Origin: Eutreptiella sp. 'Long Island Sound 2002'
Lineage: Eukaryota > Euglenozoa > Euglenophyceae > Eutreptiales > Eutreptiaceae
Reading direction: 5' to 3'
DNA: 64,000 nt
Assembly: GCA_964036045.1 (NCBI GenBank)
Contig: CAXIWF010000722.1
Coordinates: 51,952 to 115,951, forward strand
The notes below the pieces were generated by a model. That model saw only the letters and a program-made list of their open reading frames with translations, did no database searches and was not told the origin of the DNA. Position 1 is the first letter of the stretch. Every line of letters starts with the position of its first letter. This document shows positions 1 through 13,301 of the stretch, one piece after another. The position numbers and the translations under genes were made by a program.

Positions 1-24
1 AATTCTCGGAAAATTCTCGGAAAA

Positions 25-567
25 TTGACGGAAAATTCTCGGAAAATTCTCGGAAAATTCTCGGAAAATTCTCGGAAAATTCTCGGAAAATTCTCGGAAA
101 ATTCTCAGAAAATTCTCGGAAAATTCTCAGAAAATTCTCAGAAAATTCTCGGAAAATTCTCGGAAAATTGTCGGAAAATTCTCGGAAAATTGACGGAAAA
201 TTCTCGGAAAATTCTCGGAAAATTCTCGGAAAATTCTCGGAAAATTCTCGGAAACTTCTCGGAAAAATCTCGGAAAATTCTCGGAAAATTCTCGGAAAAT
301 TCTCGGAAAAGTCTCGGAAAATTCTCGGAAAATTCTCGGAAAATTCTCGGAAAATTCTCAGAAAATTCTCACCAATTTCTTGGAAAATTCTCGGAAAATT
401 CTCGGAAAATTCTCGGAAAATTCTCGGAAAATTCTCAGAAAATTCTCGGAAAATTCTCGGAAAATTCTCGGAAAATTCTCGGAAAATTCTCGGAAAATTC
501 TCGGAAAATTCTGGGAAAATTCTCGGAAAATCCTCTGAAAATTCTCGGAAAATTCTCGGAAAATTGA
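25..567 (+). repeat. C-block copy 1
   Basis: Reference 543-bp C-block. It runs from TTGACGG through TTGTCGG and TTGACGG, the pair AAACTTCTCGG/AAAAATCTCGG, AAAAGTCTCGG, the ACCAATTTCTTGG marker at 371, and closes with CTGGG and TCCTCTGAAAATTC before the next TTGACGG. Confidence 0.85.
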
Positions 568-1752
568 CGGAAAATTCTCGGAAAATTCTCGGAAAATTCT
601 CGGAAAATTCTCCGAAAACTTCTCGGAAAATTCTCCGAAAATTCTCGGAAAATTCTCGGAAAATTCTCGGAAAATTCTCGGAAAATTCTCGGAAAATTCT
701 CGGAAAATTCTCGGAAAATTCTCGGAAAATTCTCGGAAAATTGACGGAAAATTCTCGGAAAATTTTCGGAAAATTCTCGGAAAATTCTCGGAAAATTCTC
801 GGAAAATTCTCGGAAAATTCTCGGAAAATTCTCGGAAAATTCTCGGAAAATTGACGGAAAATTCTCGGAAAATTCTCGGAAACTTTTCGGAAAATTCTCG
901 GAAAATTCTCGGAAAATTCTCGGAAAATTCTCAGAAAATTCTCGGAAAATTCTCAGAAAATTCTCAGAAAATTCTCTGAAAATTCTCGGAAAATTGTCGG
1001 AAAATTCTCGGAAAATTGACGGAAAATTCTCGGAAAATTCTCGGAAAATTCTCGGAAAATTCTCCGAAAACTTCTCGGAAAATTCTCCGAAAATTCTCGG
1101 AAAATTCTCGGAAAATTCTCGGAAAATTCTCGGAAAATTCTCGGAAAATTCTCGGAAAATTCTCGGAAAATTCTCGGAAAATTCTCGGAAAATTGACGGA
1201 AAATTCTCGGAAAATTTTCGGAAAATTCTCGGAAAATTCTCGGAAAATTCTCGGAAAATTCTCGGAAAATTCTCGGAAAATTCTCGGAAAATTCTCGGAA
1301 AATTGACGGAAAATTCTCGGAAAATTCTCGGAAAATTTTCGGAAAATTCTCGGAAAATTCTCGGAAAATTCTCGGAAAATTCTCAGAAAATTCTCGGAAA
1401 ATTCTCAGAAAATTCTCAGAAAATTCTCCGAAAATTCTCGGAAAATTGTCGGAAAATTCTCGGAAAATTGACGGAAAATTCTCGGAAAATTCTCGGAAAA
1501 TTCTCGGAAAATTCTCGGAAAATTCTCGGAAACTTCTCGGAAAAATCTCGGAAAATTCTCGGAAAATTCTCGGAAAATTCTCGGAAAATTCTCGGAAAAT
1601 TCTCGGAAAATTCTCAGAAAATTCTCAGAAAATTCTCGGAAAATTCTCGGAAAATTCTAGGAAAATTCTCGGAAAATTCTCAGAAATTCTCGGAAAATTG
1701 ACGGAAAATTGTCGGAAAATTCTCTGAAAATTCTCGGAAAATTCTCGGAAAA

Positions 1753-2064
1753 TTGACGGAAAATTCTCGGAAAATTCTCGGAAAATTCTCGGAAAATTCT
1801 CGGAAAATTCTCGGAAAATTCTCGGAAAATTCTCAGAAAATTCTCGGAAAATTCTCAGAAAATTCTCAGAAATTTCTTGGAAAATTCTCGGAAAATTATC
1901 TGAAAAGTCTCGGAAAATTCTCGGAAAATTCTCAGAAAATTCTCGGAAAATTCTCGGAAAATTCTCGGAAAATTCTCGAAAAATTTTCGGAAAATTCTCG
2001 GAAAATTCTGGGAAAATTCTCGGAAAATCCTCTGAAAAATCTCGGAAAATTCTCGGAAAATTGA
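1753..2064 (+). repeat. A-block, N type
   Basis: 312 bp from one TTGACGG to the next. Holds CAGAAATTTCTTGG, the TTATCTGAAAAGTCTCGG marker (1896), CTCGAAAAATTTTCGG, CTGGG and the closing TCCTCTGAAAAATCTCGG that defines the N type. Confidence 0.85.
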
Positions 2065-3284
2065 CGGAAAATTCTCGGAAAATTCTCGGAAAATTCTCGG
2101 AAAATTCTCCGAAAACTTCTCGGAAAATTCTCCGAAAATTCTCGGAAAATTCTCAGAAAATTCTCAGAAATTTCTTGGAAAATTCTCGGAAAATTCTCGG
2201 AAAATTCTCAGAAAATTCTCAGAAATTTCTTGGAAAATTCTCGGAAAATTCTCGGAAAATTCTCGGAAAATTCTCGGAAAATTCTCGGAAAATTCTCGGA
2301 AAATTCTCGGAAAATTCTCGGAAAATTCTCAGAAAATTCTCGGAAAATTCTCAGAAAATTCTCTGAAAATTCCCCGAAAATTCTCGGAAAATTCTCGGAA
2401 AATTCTCGGAAAATTCTCGGAAAATTCTCCGAAAACTTCTCGGAAAATTCTCCGAAAATTCTCTGAAAATTCTCGGAAAATTCTCGGAAAATTCTCGGAA
2501 AATTCTCGGAAAATTCTCGGAAAATTCTCGGAAAATTCTCGGAAAATTCTCGGAAAATTCTCGGAAAATTCTCAGAAAATTCTCGGAAAATTCTCAGAAA
2601 ATTCTCTGAAAATTCCCCGAAAATTCTCGGAAAATTCTCGGAAAATTCTCGGAAAATTGACGGAAAATTGTCGGAAAATTCTCGGAAAATTCTCGGAAAA
2701 TTCTCGGAAAATTGACGGAAAATTCTCGGAAAATTCTCGGAAAATTCTCGGAAAATTCTCGGAAAATTCTCGGAAAATTCTCGGAAAATTCTCAGAAAAT
2801 TCTCGGAAAATTCTCAGAAAATTCTCAGAAATTTCTTGGAAAATTCTCGGAAAATTCTCGGAAAATTCTCGGAAAATTCTCAGAAAATTCTCGGAAAATT
2901 CTCAGAAAATTCTCTGAAAATTCCCCGAAAATTCTCGGAAAATTCTCGGAAAATTCTCGGAAAATTCTCGGAAAATTCTCCGAAAACTTCTCGGAAAATT
3001 CTCCGAAAATTCTCGGAAAATTCTCGGAAAATTCTCGGAAAATTCTCGGAAAATTCTCGGAAAATTCTCGGAAAATTCTCGGAAAATTCTCGGAAAATTC
3101 TCGGAAAATTCTCGGAAAATTCCCAGAAAATTCTCGGAAAATTCTCAGAAAATTCTCAGAAAATTCTCGGAAAATTCTCGGAAAATTCTAGGAAAATTCT
3201 CGGAAAATTCTCGGAAAATTCTCGGAAAATTGACGGAAAATTGTCGGAAAATTCTCGGAAAATTCTCGGAAAATTCTCGGAAAA

Positions 3285-3596
3285 TTGACGGAAAATTCTC
3301 GGAAAATTCTCGGAAAATTCTCGGAAAATTCTCGGAAAATTCTCGGAAAATTCTCGGAAAATTCTCAGAAAATTCTCGGAAAATTCTCAGAAAATTCTCA
3401 GAAATTTCTTGGAAAATTCTCGGAAAATTATCTGAAAAGTCTCGGAAAATTCTCGGAAAATTCTCAGAAAATTCTCGGAAAATTCTCGGAAAATTCTCGG
3501 AAAATTCTCGAAAAATTTTCGGAAAATTCTCGGAAAATTCTGGGAAAATTCTCGGAAAATCCTCTGAAAGTTCTCGGAAAATTCTCGGTAAATTGA
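3285..3596 (+). repeat. A-block, V type
   Basis: Full 312 bp, marker at 3428, closing TCCTCTGAAAGTTCTCGG (V type). Private change CTCGGTAAATTG at the 3' end. Confidence 0.85.
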
Positions 3597-4243
3597 CGGA
3601 AAATTCTCGGAAAATTCTCGGAAAATTCTCGGAAAATTCTCCGAAAACTTCTCGGAAAATTCTCCGAAAATTCTCGGAAAATTCTCAGAAAATTCTCAGA
3701 AATTTCTTGGAAAATTCTCGGAAAATTCTCGGAAAATTCTCAGAAAATTCTCAGAAATTTCTTGGAAAATTCTCGGAAAATTCTCGGAAAATTCTCGGAA
3801 AATTCTCGGAAAATTCTCGGAAAATTCTCGGAAAATTCTCGGAAAATTCTCGGAAAATTCTCAGAAAATTCTCGGAAAATTCTCAGAAAATTCTCTGAAA
3901 ATTCCCCGAAAATTCTCGGAAAATTCTCAGAAAATTCTCGGAAAATTCTCGGAAAATTCTCTGAAAACTTCTCGGAAAATTCTCCGAAAATTCTCGGAAA
4001 ATTCTCGGAAAATTCTCGGAAAATTCTCGGAAAATTCTCGTAAAATTCTCGGAAAATTCTCGGAAAATTCTCGGAAAATTGACGGAAAATTCTCGGAAAA
4101 TTTTCGGAAAATTCTCGGAAAATTCTCGGAAAATTCTCGGAAAATTCTCGGAAAATTCTCGGAAAATTCTCGGAAAATTCTCGAAAAATTCTCGGAAAAT
4201 TGACGGAAAATTCTCGGAAAATTCTCGGAAAATTCTCGGAAAA

Positions 4244-4786
4244 TTGACGGAAAATTCTCGGAAAATTCTCGGAAAATTCTCGGAAAATTCTCGGAAAATT
4301 CTCGGAAAATTCTCGGAAAATTCTCAGAAAATTCTCGGAAAATTCTCAGAAAATTCTCAGAAAATTCTCGGAAAATTCTCGGAAAATTGTCGGAAAATTC
4401 TCGGAAAATTGACGGAAAATTCTCGGAAAATTCTCGGAAAATTCTCGGAAAATTCTCGGAAAATTCTCGGAAACTTCTCGGAAAAATCTCGGAAAATTCT
4501 CGGAAAATTCTCGGAAAATTCTCGGAAAAGTCTCGGAAAATTCTCGGAAAATTCTCGGAAAATTCTCGGAAAATTCTCAGAAAATTCTCACCAATTTCTT
4601 GGAAAATTCTCGGAAAATTCTCGGAAAATTCTCGGAAAATTCTCGGAAAATTCTCAGAAAATTCTCGGAAAATTCTCGGAAAATTCTCGGAAAATTCTCG
4701 GAAAATTCTCGGAAAATTCTCGGAAAATTCTGGGAAAATTCTCGGAAAATCCTCTGAAAATTCTCGGAAAATTCTCGGAAAATTGA
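4244..4786 (+). repeat. C-block copy 2
   Basis: Full-length copy, marker ACCAATTTCTTGG at 4590. The following block differs from copy 1 by a CTCGAAAAATTC unit near 4,930. Confidence 0.85.
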
Positions 4787-5520
4787 CGGAAAATTCTCGG
4801 AAAATTCTCGGAAAATTCTCGGAAAATTCTCCGAAAACTTCTCGGAAAATTCTCCGAAAATTCTCGGAAAATTCTCGGAAAATTCTCGGAAAATTCTCGG
4901 AAAATTCTCGGAAAATTCTCGGAAAATTCTCGAAAAATTCTCGGAAAATTCTCGGAAAATTGACGGAAAATTCTCGGAAAATTTTCGGAAAATTCTCGGA
5001 AAATTCTCGGAAAATTCTCGGAAAATTCTCGGAAAATTCTCGGAAAATTCTCGGAAAATTCTCCGAAAATTGACGGAAAATTCTCGGAAAATTCTCGGAA
5101 AATTTTCGGAAAATTCTCGGAAAATTCTCGGAAAATTCTCGGAAAATTCTCAGAAAATTCTCGGAAAATTCTCAGAAAATTCTCAGAAAATTCTCCGAAA
5201 ATTCTCGGAAAATTGTCGGAAAATTCTCGGAAAATTGACGGAAAATTCTCGGAAAATTCTCGGAAAATTCTCGGAAAATTCTCGGAAAATTCTCGGAAAC
5301 TTCTCGGAAAAATCTCGGAAAATTCTCGGAAAATTCTCGGAAAATTCTCGGAAAATTCTCGGAAAATTCTCGGAAAATTCTCAGAAAATTCTCAGAAAAT
5401 TCTCGGAAAATTCTCGGAAAATTCTAGGAAAATTCTCGGAAAATTCTCGGAAAATTCTCGGAAAATTGACGGAAAATTGTCGGAAAATTCTCGGAAAATT
5501 CTCGGAAAATTCTCGGAAAA

Positions 5521-5832
5521 TTGACGGAAAATTCTCGGAAAATTCTCGGAAAATTCTCGGAAAATTCTCGGAAAATTCTCGGAAAATTCTCGGAAAATTC
5601 TCAGAAAATTCTCGGAAAATTCTCAGAAAATTCTCAGAAATTTCTTGGAAAATTCTCGGAAAATTATCTGAAAAGTCTCGGAAAATTCTCGGAAAATTCT
5701 CAGAAAATTCTCGGAAAATTCTCGGAAAATTCTCGGAAAATTCTCGAAAAATTTTCGGAAAATTCTCGGAAAATTCTGGGAAAATTCTCGGAAAATCCTC
5801 TGAAAGTTCTCGGAAAATTCTCGGAAAATTGA
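5521..5832 (+). repeat. A-block, V type
   Basis: Full 312 bp, marker at 5664, no private change seen. Confidence 0.85.
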
Positions 5833-6413
5833 CGGAAAATTCTCGGAAAATTCTCGGAAAATTCTCGGAAAATTCTCCGAAAACTTCTCGGAAAATTCTC
5901 CGAAAATTCTCGGAAAATTCTCAGAAAATTCTCAGAAATTTCTTGGAAAATTCTCGGAAAATTCTCGGAAAATTCTCAGAAAATTCTCAGAAATTTCTTG
6001 GAAAATTCTCGGAAAATTCTCGGAAAATTCTCGGAAAATTCTCGGAAAATTCTCGGAAAATTCTCGGAAAATTCTCGGAAAATTCTCGGAAAATTCTCAG
6101 AAAATTCTCGGAAAATTCTCAGAAAATTCTCTGAAAATTCCCCGAAAATTCTCGGAAAATTCTCGGAAAATTCTCGGAAAATTCTCGGAAAATTCTCCGA
6201 AAACTTCTCGGAAAATTCTCCGAAAATTCTCGGAAAATTCTCGGAAAATTCTCGGAAAATTCTCGGAAAATTCTCGGAAAATTCTCGGAAAATTCTCGGA
6301 AAATTCTCTGAAAATTCCCCGAAAATTCTCGGAAAATTCTCGGAAAATTCTCGGAAAATTGACGGAAAATTGTCGGAAAATTCTCGGAAAATTCTCGGAA
6401 AATTCTCGGAAAA

Positions 6414-6725
6414 TTGACGGAAAATTCTCGGAAAATTCTCGGAAAATTCTCGGAAAATTCTCGGAAAATTCTCGGAAAATTCTCGGAAAATTCTCAGAAA
6501 ATTCTCGGAAAATTCTCAGAAAATTCTCAGAAATTTCTTGGAAAATTCTCGGAAAATTATCTGAAAAGTCTCGGAAAATTCTCGGAAAATTCTCAGAAAA
6601 TTCTCGGAAAATTCTCGGAAAATTCTCGGAAAATTCTCGAAAAATTTTCGGAAAATTCTCGGAAAATTCTGGGAAAATTCTCGGAAAATCCTCTGAAAGT
6701 TCTCGGAAAATTCTCGGAAAATTGA
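6414..6725 (+). repeat. A-block, V type
   Basis: Full 312 bp, marker at 6557. Followed by a duplicated B segment (6,722-7,336). Confidence 0.85.
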
Positions 6726-7336
6726 CGGAAAATTCTCGGAAAATTCTCGGAAAATTCTCGGAAAATTCTCCGAAAACTTCTCGGAAAATTCTCCGAAAAT
6801 TCTCGGAAAATTCTCAGAAAATTCTCAGAAATTTCTTGGAAAATTCTCGGAAAATTCTCGGAAAATTCTCAGAAAATTCTCAGAAATTTCTTGGAAAATT
6901 CTCGGAAAATTCTCGGAAAATTCTCGGAAAATTCTCGGAAAATTCTCGAAAAATGTTCGGAAAATTCTCGGAAAATTCTGGGAAAATTCTCGGAAAATCC
7001 TCTGAAAGTTCTCGGAAAATTCTCGGAAAATTGACGGAAAATTCTCGGAAAATTCTCGGAAAATTCTCGGAAAATTCTCCGAAAACTTCTCGGAAAATTC
7101 TCCGAAAATTCTCGGAAAATTCTCAGAAAATTCTCAGAAATTTCTTGGAAAATTCTCGGAAAATTCTCGGAAAATTCTCAGAAAATTCTCAGAAATTTCT
7201 TGGAAAATTCTCGGAAAATTCTCGGAAAATTCTCGGAAAATTCTCGGAAAATTCTCGGAAAATTCTCGGAAAATTCTCCGAAAATTCTCGGAAAATTCTC
7301 AGAAAATTCTCGGAAAATTCTCAGAAAATTCTCTGA
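6722..7336 (+). repeat. 309-bp duplication of B with the A-block 3' end
   Basis: B runs to about 6,940, then the last part of an A-block (CTCGAAAAATGTTCGG, CTGGG, TCCTCTGAAAGTTC; 6,945-7,031) appears without its 5' part, and B starts again. Compared with 3,230-3,898 this adds 309 bp. ATGTTCGG instead of ATTTTCGG is private. Confidence 0.75.
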
Positions 7337-7746
7337 AAATTCCCCGAAAATTCTCGGAAAATTCTCGGAAAATTCTCGGAAAATTGACGGAAAATTGTCG
7401 GAAAATTCTCGGAAAATTCTCGGAAAATTCTCGGAAAATTCTCGGAAAATTCTCGGAAAATTCTCAGAAAATTCTCGGAAAATTCTCAGAAAATTCTCTG
7501 AAAATTCCCCGAAAATTCTCGGAAAATTCTCGGAAAATTCTCGGAAAATTCTCGGAAAATTCTCGGAAAATTGACGGAAAATTGTCGGAAAATTCTCGGA
7601 AAATTCTCGGAAAATTCTCGGAAAATTGACGGAAAATTCTCGGAAAATTCTCGGAAAATTCTCGGAAAATTCTCGGAAAATTCTCGAAAAATTCTCGGAA
7701 AATTGACGGAAAATTCTCGGAAAATTCTCGGAAAATTCTCGGAAAA

Positions 7747-8289
7747 TTGACGGAAAATTCTCGGAAAATTCTCGGAAAATTCTCGGAAAATTCTCGGAAA
7801 ATTCTCGGAAAATTCTCGGAAAATTCTCAGAAAATTCTCGGAAAATTCTCAGACAATTCTCAGAAAATTCTCGGAAAATTCTCGGAAAATTGTCGGAAAA
7901 TTCTCGGAAAATTGACGGAAAATTCTCGGAAAATTCTCGGAAAATTCTCGGAAAATTCTCGGAAAATTCTCGGAAACTTCTCGGAAAAATCTCGGAAAAT
8001 TCTCGGAAAATTCTCGGAAAATTCTCGGAAAAGTCTCGGAAAATTCTCGGAAAATTCTCGGAAAATTCTCGGAAAATTCTCAGAAAATTCTCACCAATTT
8101 CTTGGAAAATTCTCGGAAAATTCTCGGAAAATTCTCGGAAAATTCTCGGAAAATTCTCAGAAAATTCTCGGAAAATTCTCGGAAAATTCTCGGAAAATTC
8201 TCGGAAAATTCTCGGAAAATTCTCGGAAAATTCTGGGAAAATTCTCGGAAAATCCTCTGAAAATTCTCGGAAAATTCTCGGAAAATTGA
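7747..8289 (+). repeat. C-block copy 3
   Basis: Full-length copy, marker at 8093, with AGACAATTCTCAG near 7,852 as a private variant. Part of the duplication with 25-567. Confidence 0.85.
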
Positions 8290-9475
8290 CGGAAAATTCT
8301 CGGAAAATTCTCGGAAAATTCTCGGAAAATTCTCCGAAAACTTCTCGGAAAATTCTCCGAAAATTCTCGGAAAATTCTCGGAAAATTCTCGGAAAATTCT
8401 CGGAAAATTCTCGGAAAATTCTCGGAAAATTCTCGGAAAATTCTCGGAAAATTCTCGGAAAATTGACGGAAAATTCTCGGAAAATTTTCGGAAAATTCTC
8501 GGAAAATTCTCGGAAAATTCTCGGAAAATTCTCGGAAAATTGTCGGAAAATTCTCGGAAAATTCTCGGAAAATTGACGGAAAATTCTCGGAAAATTCTCG
8601 GAAACTTTTCGGAAAATTCTCGGAAAATTCTCGGAAAATTCTCGGAAAATTCTCAGAAAATTCTCGGAAAATTCTCAGAAAATTCTCAGAAAATTCTCTG
8701 AAAATTCTCGGAAAATTGTCGGAAAATTCTCGGAAAATTGACGGAAAATTCTCGGAAAATTCTCGGAAAATTCTCGGAAAATTCTCCGAAAACTTCTCGG
8801 AAAATTCTCCGAAAATTCTCGGAAAATTCTCGGAAAATTCTCGGAAAATTCTCGGAAAATTCTCGGAAAATTCTCGGAAAATTCTCGGAAAATTCTCGGA
8901 AAATTCTCGGAAAATTGACGGAAAATTCTCGGAAAATTTTCGGAAAATTCTCGGAAAATTCTCGGAAAATTCTCGGAAAATTCTCGGAAAATTCTCGGAA
9001 AATTCTCGGAAAATTCTCGGAAAATTGACGGAAAATTCTCGGAAAATTCTCGGAAAATTTTCGGAAAATTCTCGGAAAATTCTCGGAAAATTCTCGGAAA
9101 ATTCTCAGAAAATTCTCGGAAAATTCTCAGAAAATTCTCAGAAAATTCTCCGAAAATTCTCGGAAAATTGTCGGAAAATTCTCGGAAAATTGACGGAAAA
9201 TTCTCGGAAAATTCTCGGAAAATTCTCGGAAAATTCTCGGAAAATTCTCGGAAACTTCTCGGAAAAATCTCGGAAAATTCTCGGAAAATTCTCGGAAAAT
9301 TCTCGGAAAATTCTCGGAAAATTCTCGGAAAATTCTCAGAAAATTCTCAGAAAATTCTCGGAAAATTCTCGGAAAATTCTAGGAAAATTCTCGGAAAATT
9401 CTCGGAAAATTCTCGGAAAATTGACGGAAAATTGTCGGAAAATTCTCGGAAAATTCTCGGAAAATTCTCGGAAAA

Positions 9476-9787
9476 TTGACGGAAAATTCTCGGAAAATTC
9501 TCGGAAAATTCTCGGAAAATTCTCGGAAAATTCTCGGAAAATTCTCGGAAAATTCTCAGAAAATTCTCGGAAAATTCTCAGAAAATTCTCAGAAATTTCT
9601 TGGAAAATTCTCGGAAAATTATCTGAAAAGTCTCGGAAAATTCTCGGAAAATTCTCAGAAAATTCTCGGAAAATTCTCGGAAAATTCTCGGAAAATTCTC
9701 GAAAAATTTTCGGAAAATTCTCGGAAAATTCTGGGAAAATTCTCGGAAAATCCTCTGAAAAATCTCGGAAAATTCTCGGAAAATTGA
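9476..9787 (+). repeat. A-block, N type
   Basis: Full 312 bp, marker at 9619, with the AAAAATCTCGG closing variant shared only with 1,753-2,064. This supports the segmental duplication. Confidence 0.85.
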
Positions 9788-10434
9788 CGGAAAATTCTCG
9801 GAAAATTCTCGGAAAATTCTCGGAAAATTCTCCGAAAACTTCTCGGAAAATTCTCCGAAAATTCTCGGAAAATTCTCAGAAAATTCTCAGAAATTTCTTG
9901 GAAAATTCTCGGAAAATTCTCGGAAAATTCTCAGAAAATTCTCAGAAATTTCTTGGAAAATTCTCGGAAAATTCTCGGAAAATTCTCGGAAAATTCTCGG
10001 AAAATTCTCGGAAAATTCTCGGAAAATTCTCGGAAAATTCTCGGAAAATTCTCAGAAAATTCTCGGAAAATTCTCAGAAAATTCTCTGAAAATTCCCCGA
10101 AAATTCTCGGAAAATTCTCGGAAAATTCTCGGAAAATTCTCGGAAAATTCTCCGAAAACTTCTCGGAAAATTCTCCGAAAATTCTCTGAAAATTCTCGGA
10201 AAATTCTCGGAAAATTCTCGGAAAATTCTCGGAAAATTCTCGGAAAATTCTCGGAAAATTCTCGGAAAATTCTCGGAAAATTCTCGGAAAATTCTCAGAA
10301 AATTCTCGGAAAATTCTCAGAAAATTCTCTGAAAATTCCCTGAAAATTCTCGGAAAATTCTCGGAAAATTCTCGGAAAATTGACGGAAAATTGTCGGAAA
10401 ATTCTCGGAAAATTCTCGGAAAATTCTCGGAAAA

Positions 10435-10746
10435 TTGACGGAAAATTCTCGGAAAATTCTCGGAAAATTCTCGGAAAATTCTCGGAAAATTCTCGGAAAA
10501 TTCTCGGAAAATTCTCAGAAAATTCTCGGAAAATTCTCAGAAAATTCTCAGAAATTTCTTGGAAAATTCTCGGAAAATTATCTGAAAAGTCTCGGAAAAT
10601 TCTCGGAAAATTCTCAGAAAATTCTCGGAAAATTCTCGGAAAATTCTCGGAAAATTCTCGAAAAATTTTCGGAAAATTCTCGGAAAATTCTGGGAAAATT
10701 CTCGGAAAATCCTCTGAAAGTTCTCGGAAAATTCTCGGAAAATTGA
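10435..10746 (+). repeat. A-block, V type
   Basis: Full 312 bp, marker at 10,578. Matches 12,990 and 21,372. Confidence 0.85.
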
Positions 10747-11458
10747 CGGAAAATTCTCGGAAAATTCTCGGAAAATTCTCGGAAAATTCTCCGAAAACTT
10801 CTCGGAAAATTCTCCGAAAATTCTCGGAAAATTCTCAGAAAATTCTCAGAAATTTCTTGGAAAATTCTCGGAAAATTCTCGGAAAATTCTCAGAAAATTC
10901 TCAGAAATTTCTTGGAAAATTCTCGGAAAATTCTCGGAAAATTCTCGGAAAATTCTCGGAAAATTCTCGGAAAATTCTCGGAAAATTCTCCGAAAATTCT
11001 CGGAAAATTCTCAGAAAATTCTCGGAAAATTCTCAGAAAATTCTCTGAAAATTCCCCGAAAATTCTCGGAAAATTCTCGGAAAATTCTCGGAAAATTGAC
11101 GGAAAATTGTCGGAAAATTCTCGGAAAATTCTCGGAAAATTCTCGGAAAATTCTCGGAAAATTCTCGGAAAATTCTCAGAAAATTCTCGGAAAATTCTCA
11201 GAAAATTCTCTGAAAATTCCCCGAAAATTCTCGGAAAATTCTCGGAAAATTCTCGGAAAATTCTCGGAAAATTCTCGGAAAATTGACGGAAAATTGTCGG
11301 AAAATTCTCGGAAAATTCTCGGAAAATTCTCGGAAAATTGACGGAAAATTCTCGGAAAATTCTCGGAAAATTCTCGGAAAATTCTCGGAAAATTCTCGAA
11401 AAATTCTCGGAAAATTGACGGAAAATTCTCGGAAAATTCTCGGAAAATTCTCGGAAAA

Positions 11459-12001
11459 TTGACGGAAAATTCTCGGAAAATTCTCGGAAAATTCTCGGAA
11501 AATTCTCGGAAAATTCTCGGAAAATTCTCGGAAAATTCTCAGAAAATTCTCGGAAAATTCTCAGAAAATTCTCAGAAAATTCTCGGAAAATTCTCGGAAA
11601 ATTGTCGGAAAATTCTCGGAAAATTGACGGAAAATTCTCGGAAAATTCTCGGAAAATTCTCGGAAAATTCTCGGAAAATTCTCGGAAACTTCTCGGAAAA
11701 ATCTCGGAAAATTCTCGGAAAATTCTCGGAAAATTCTCGGAAAAGTCTCGGAAAATTCTCGGAAAATTCTCGGAAAATTCTCGGAAAATTCTCAGAAAAT
11801 TCTCACCAATTTCTTGGAAAATTCTCGGAAAATTCTCGGAAAATTCTCGGAAAATTCTCGGAAAATTCTCAGAAAATTCTCGGAAAATTCTCGGAAAATT
11901 CTCGGAAAATTCTCGGAAAATTCTCGGAAAATTCTCGGAAAATTCTGGGAAAATTCTCGGAAAATCCTCTGAAAATTCTCGGAAAATTCTCGGAAAATTG
12001 A
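11459..12001 (+). repeat. C-block copy 4
   Basis: Full-length copy, marker at 11,805. The stretch 10,912-12,001 repeats 7,200-8,289 at a constant 3,712-bp offset. Confidence 0.85.
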
Positions 12002-12989
12002 CGGAAAATTCTCGGAAAATTCTCGGAAAATTCTCGGAAAATTCTCGGAAAATTCTCGGAAAATTCTCGGAAAATTCTCGGAAAATTCTCGGAAAATTCT
12101 CGGAAAATTCTCAGAAAATTCTCGGAAAATTCTCAGAAAATTCTCTGAAAATTCCCCGAAAATTCTCGGAAAATTCTCGGAAAATTCTCGGAAAATTCTC
12201 GGAAAATTCTCCGAAAACTTCTCGGAAAATTCTCCGAAAATTCTCTGAAAATTCTCGGAAAATTCTCGGAAAATTCTCGGAAAATTCTCGGAAAATTCTC
12301 GGAAAATTCTCGGAAAATTCTCGGAAAATTCTCGGAAAATTCTCAGAAAATTCTCGGAAAATTCTCAGAAAATTCTCTGAAAATTCCCCGAAAATTCTCG
12401 GAAAATTCTCGGAAAATTCTCGGAAAATTGACGGAAAATTGTCGGAAAATTCTCGGAAAATTCTCGGAAAATTCTCGGAAAATTGACGGAAAATTCTCGG
12501 AAAATTCTCGGAAAATTCTCGGAAAATTCTCGGAAAATTCTCGGAAAATTCTCGGAAAATTCTCGGAAAATTGTCGGAAAATTCTCGGAAAATTCTCGGA
12601 AAATTCTCAGAAAATTCTCGGAAAATTCTCAGAAAATTCTCTGAAAATTCCCCGAAAATTCTCGGAAAATTCTCGGAAAATTCTCGGAAAATTCTCGGAA
12701 AATTCTCCGAAAACTTCTCGGAAAATTCTCCGAAAATTCTCTGAAAATTCTCGGAAAATTCTCGGAAAATTCTCGGAAAATTCTCGGAAAATTCTCGGAA
12801 AATTCTCGGAAAATTCTCGGAAAATTCTCGGAAAATTCTCGGAAAATTCTCAGAAAATTCTCGGAAAATTCTCAGAAAATTCTCTGAAAATTCCCCGAAA
12901 ATTCTCGGAAAATTCTCGGAAAATTCTCGGAAAATTGACGGAAAATTGTCGGAAAATTCTCGGAAAATTCTCGGAAAATTCTCGGAAAA

Positions 12990-13301
12990 TTGACGGAAAA
13001 TTCTCGGAAAATTCTCGGAAGATTCTCGGAAAATTCTCGGAAAATTCTCGGAAAATTCTCGGAAAATTCTCAGAAAATTCTCGGAAAATTCTCAGAAAAT
13101 TCTCAGAAATTTCTTGGAAAATTCTCGGAAAATTATCTGAAAAGTCTCGGAAAATTCTCGGAAAATTCTCAGAAAATTCTCGGAAAATTCTCGGAAAATT
13201 CTCGGAAAATTCTCGAAAAATTTTCGGAAAATTCTCGGAAAATTCTGGGAAAATTCTCGGAAAATCCTCTGAAAGTTCTCGGAAAATTCTCGGAAAATTG
13301 A
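12990..13301 (+). repeat. A-block, V type
   Basis: Full 312 bp, marker at 13,133. Private GGAAGATTCTCGG near 13,018. Confidence 0.85.

Larger units (their letters stand above)
1..2840 (+). repeat. Segmental duplication, copy 1 (partner 7,723-10,563)
   Basis: The order of unit variants from the window start to about 2,840 matches 7,723-10,563: C-block at 25/7747, A-block at 1753/9476, B at 2230/9953 and GACGG-GTCGG pair at 2657/10380. The offset is 7,722 bp up to about 1,680 and 7,723 bp after it, because copy 1 has a 10-bp unit (CAGAAATTCT) near 1,681. Beyond about 2,840 copy 1 jumps from A to B through the shared CAGAAATTTCTTGG motif and loses the TTATCTG marker, while copy 2 keeps it. Confidence 0.85.
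7723..10563 (+). repeat. Segmental duplication, copy 2 (partner 1-2,840)
   Basis: Same order of variants as the start of the window. Small differences include CAGACAATTCTCAG near 7,850 and TTGTCGG near 8,540 in this copy only. It carries the N-type A-block that is otherwise found only at 1,753. Confidence 0.85.
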
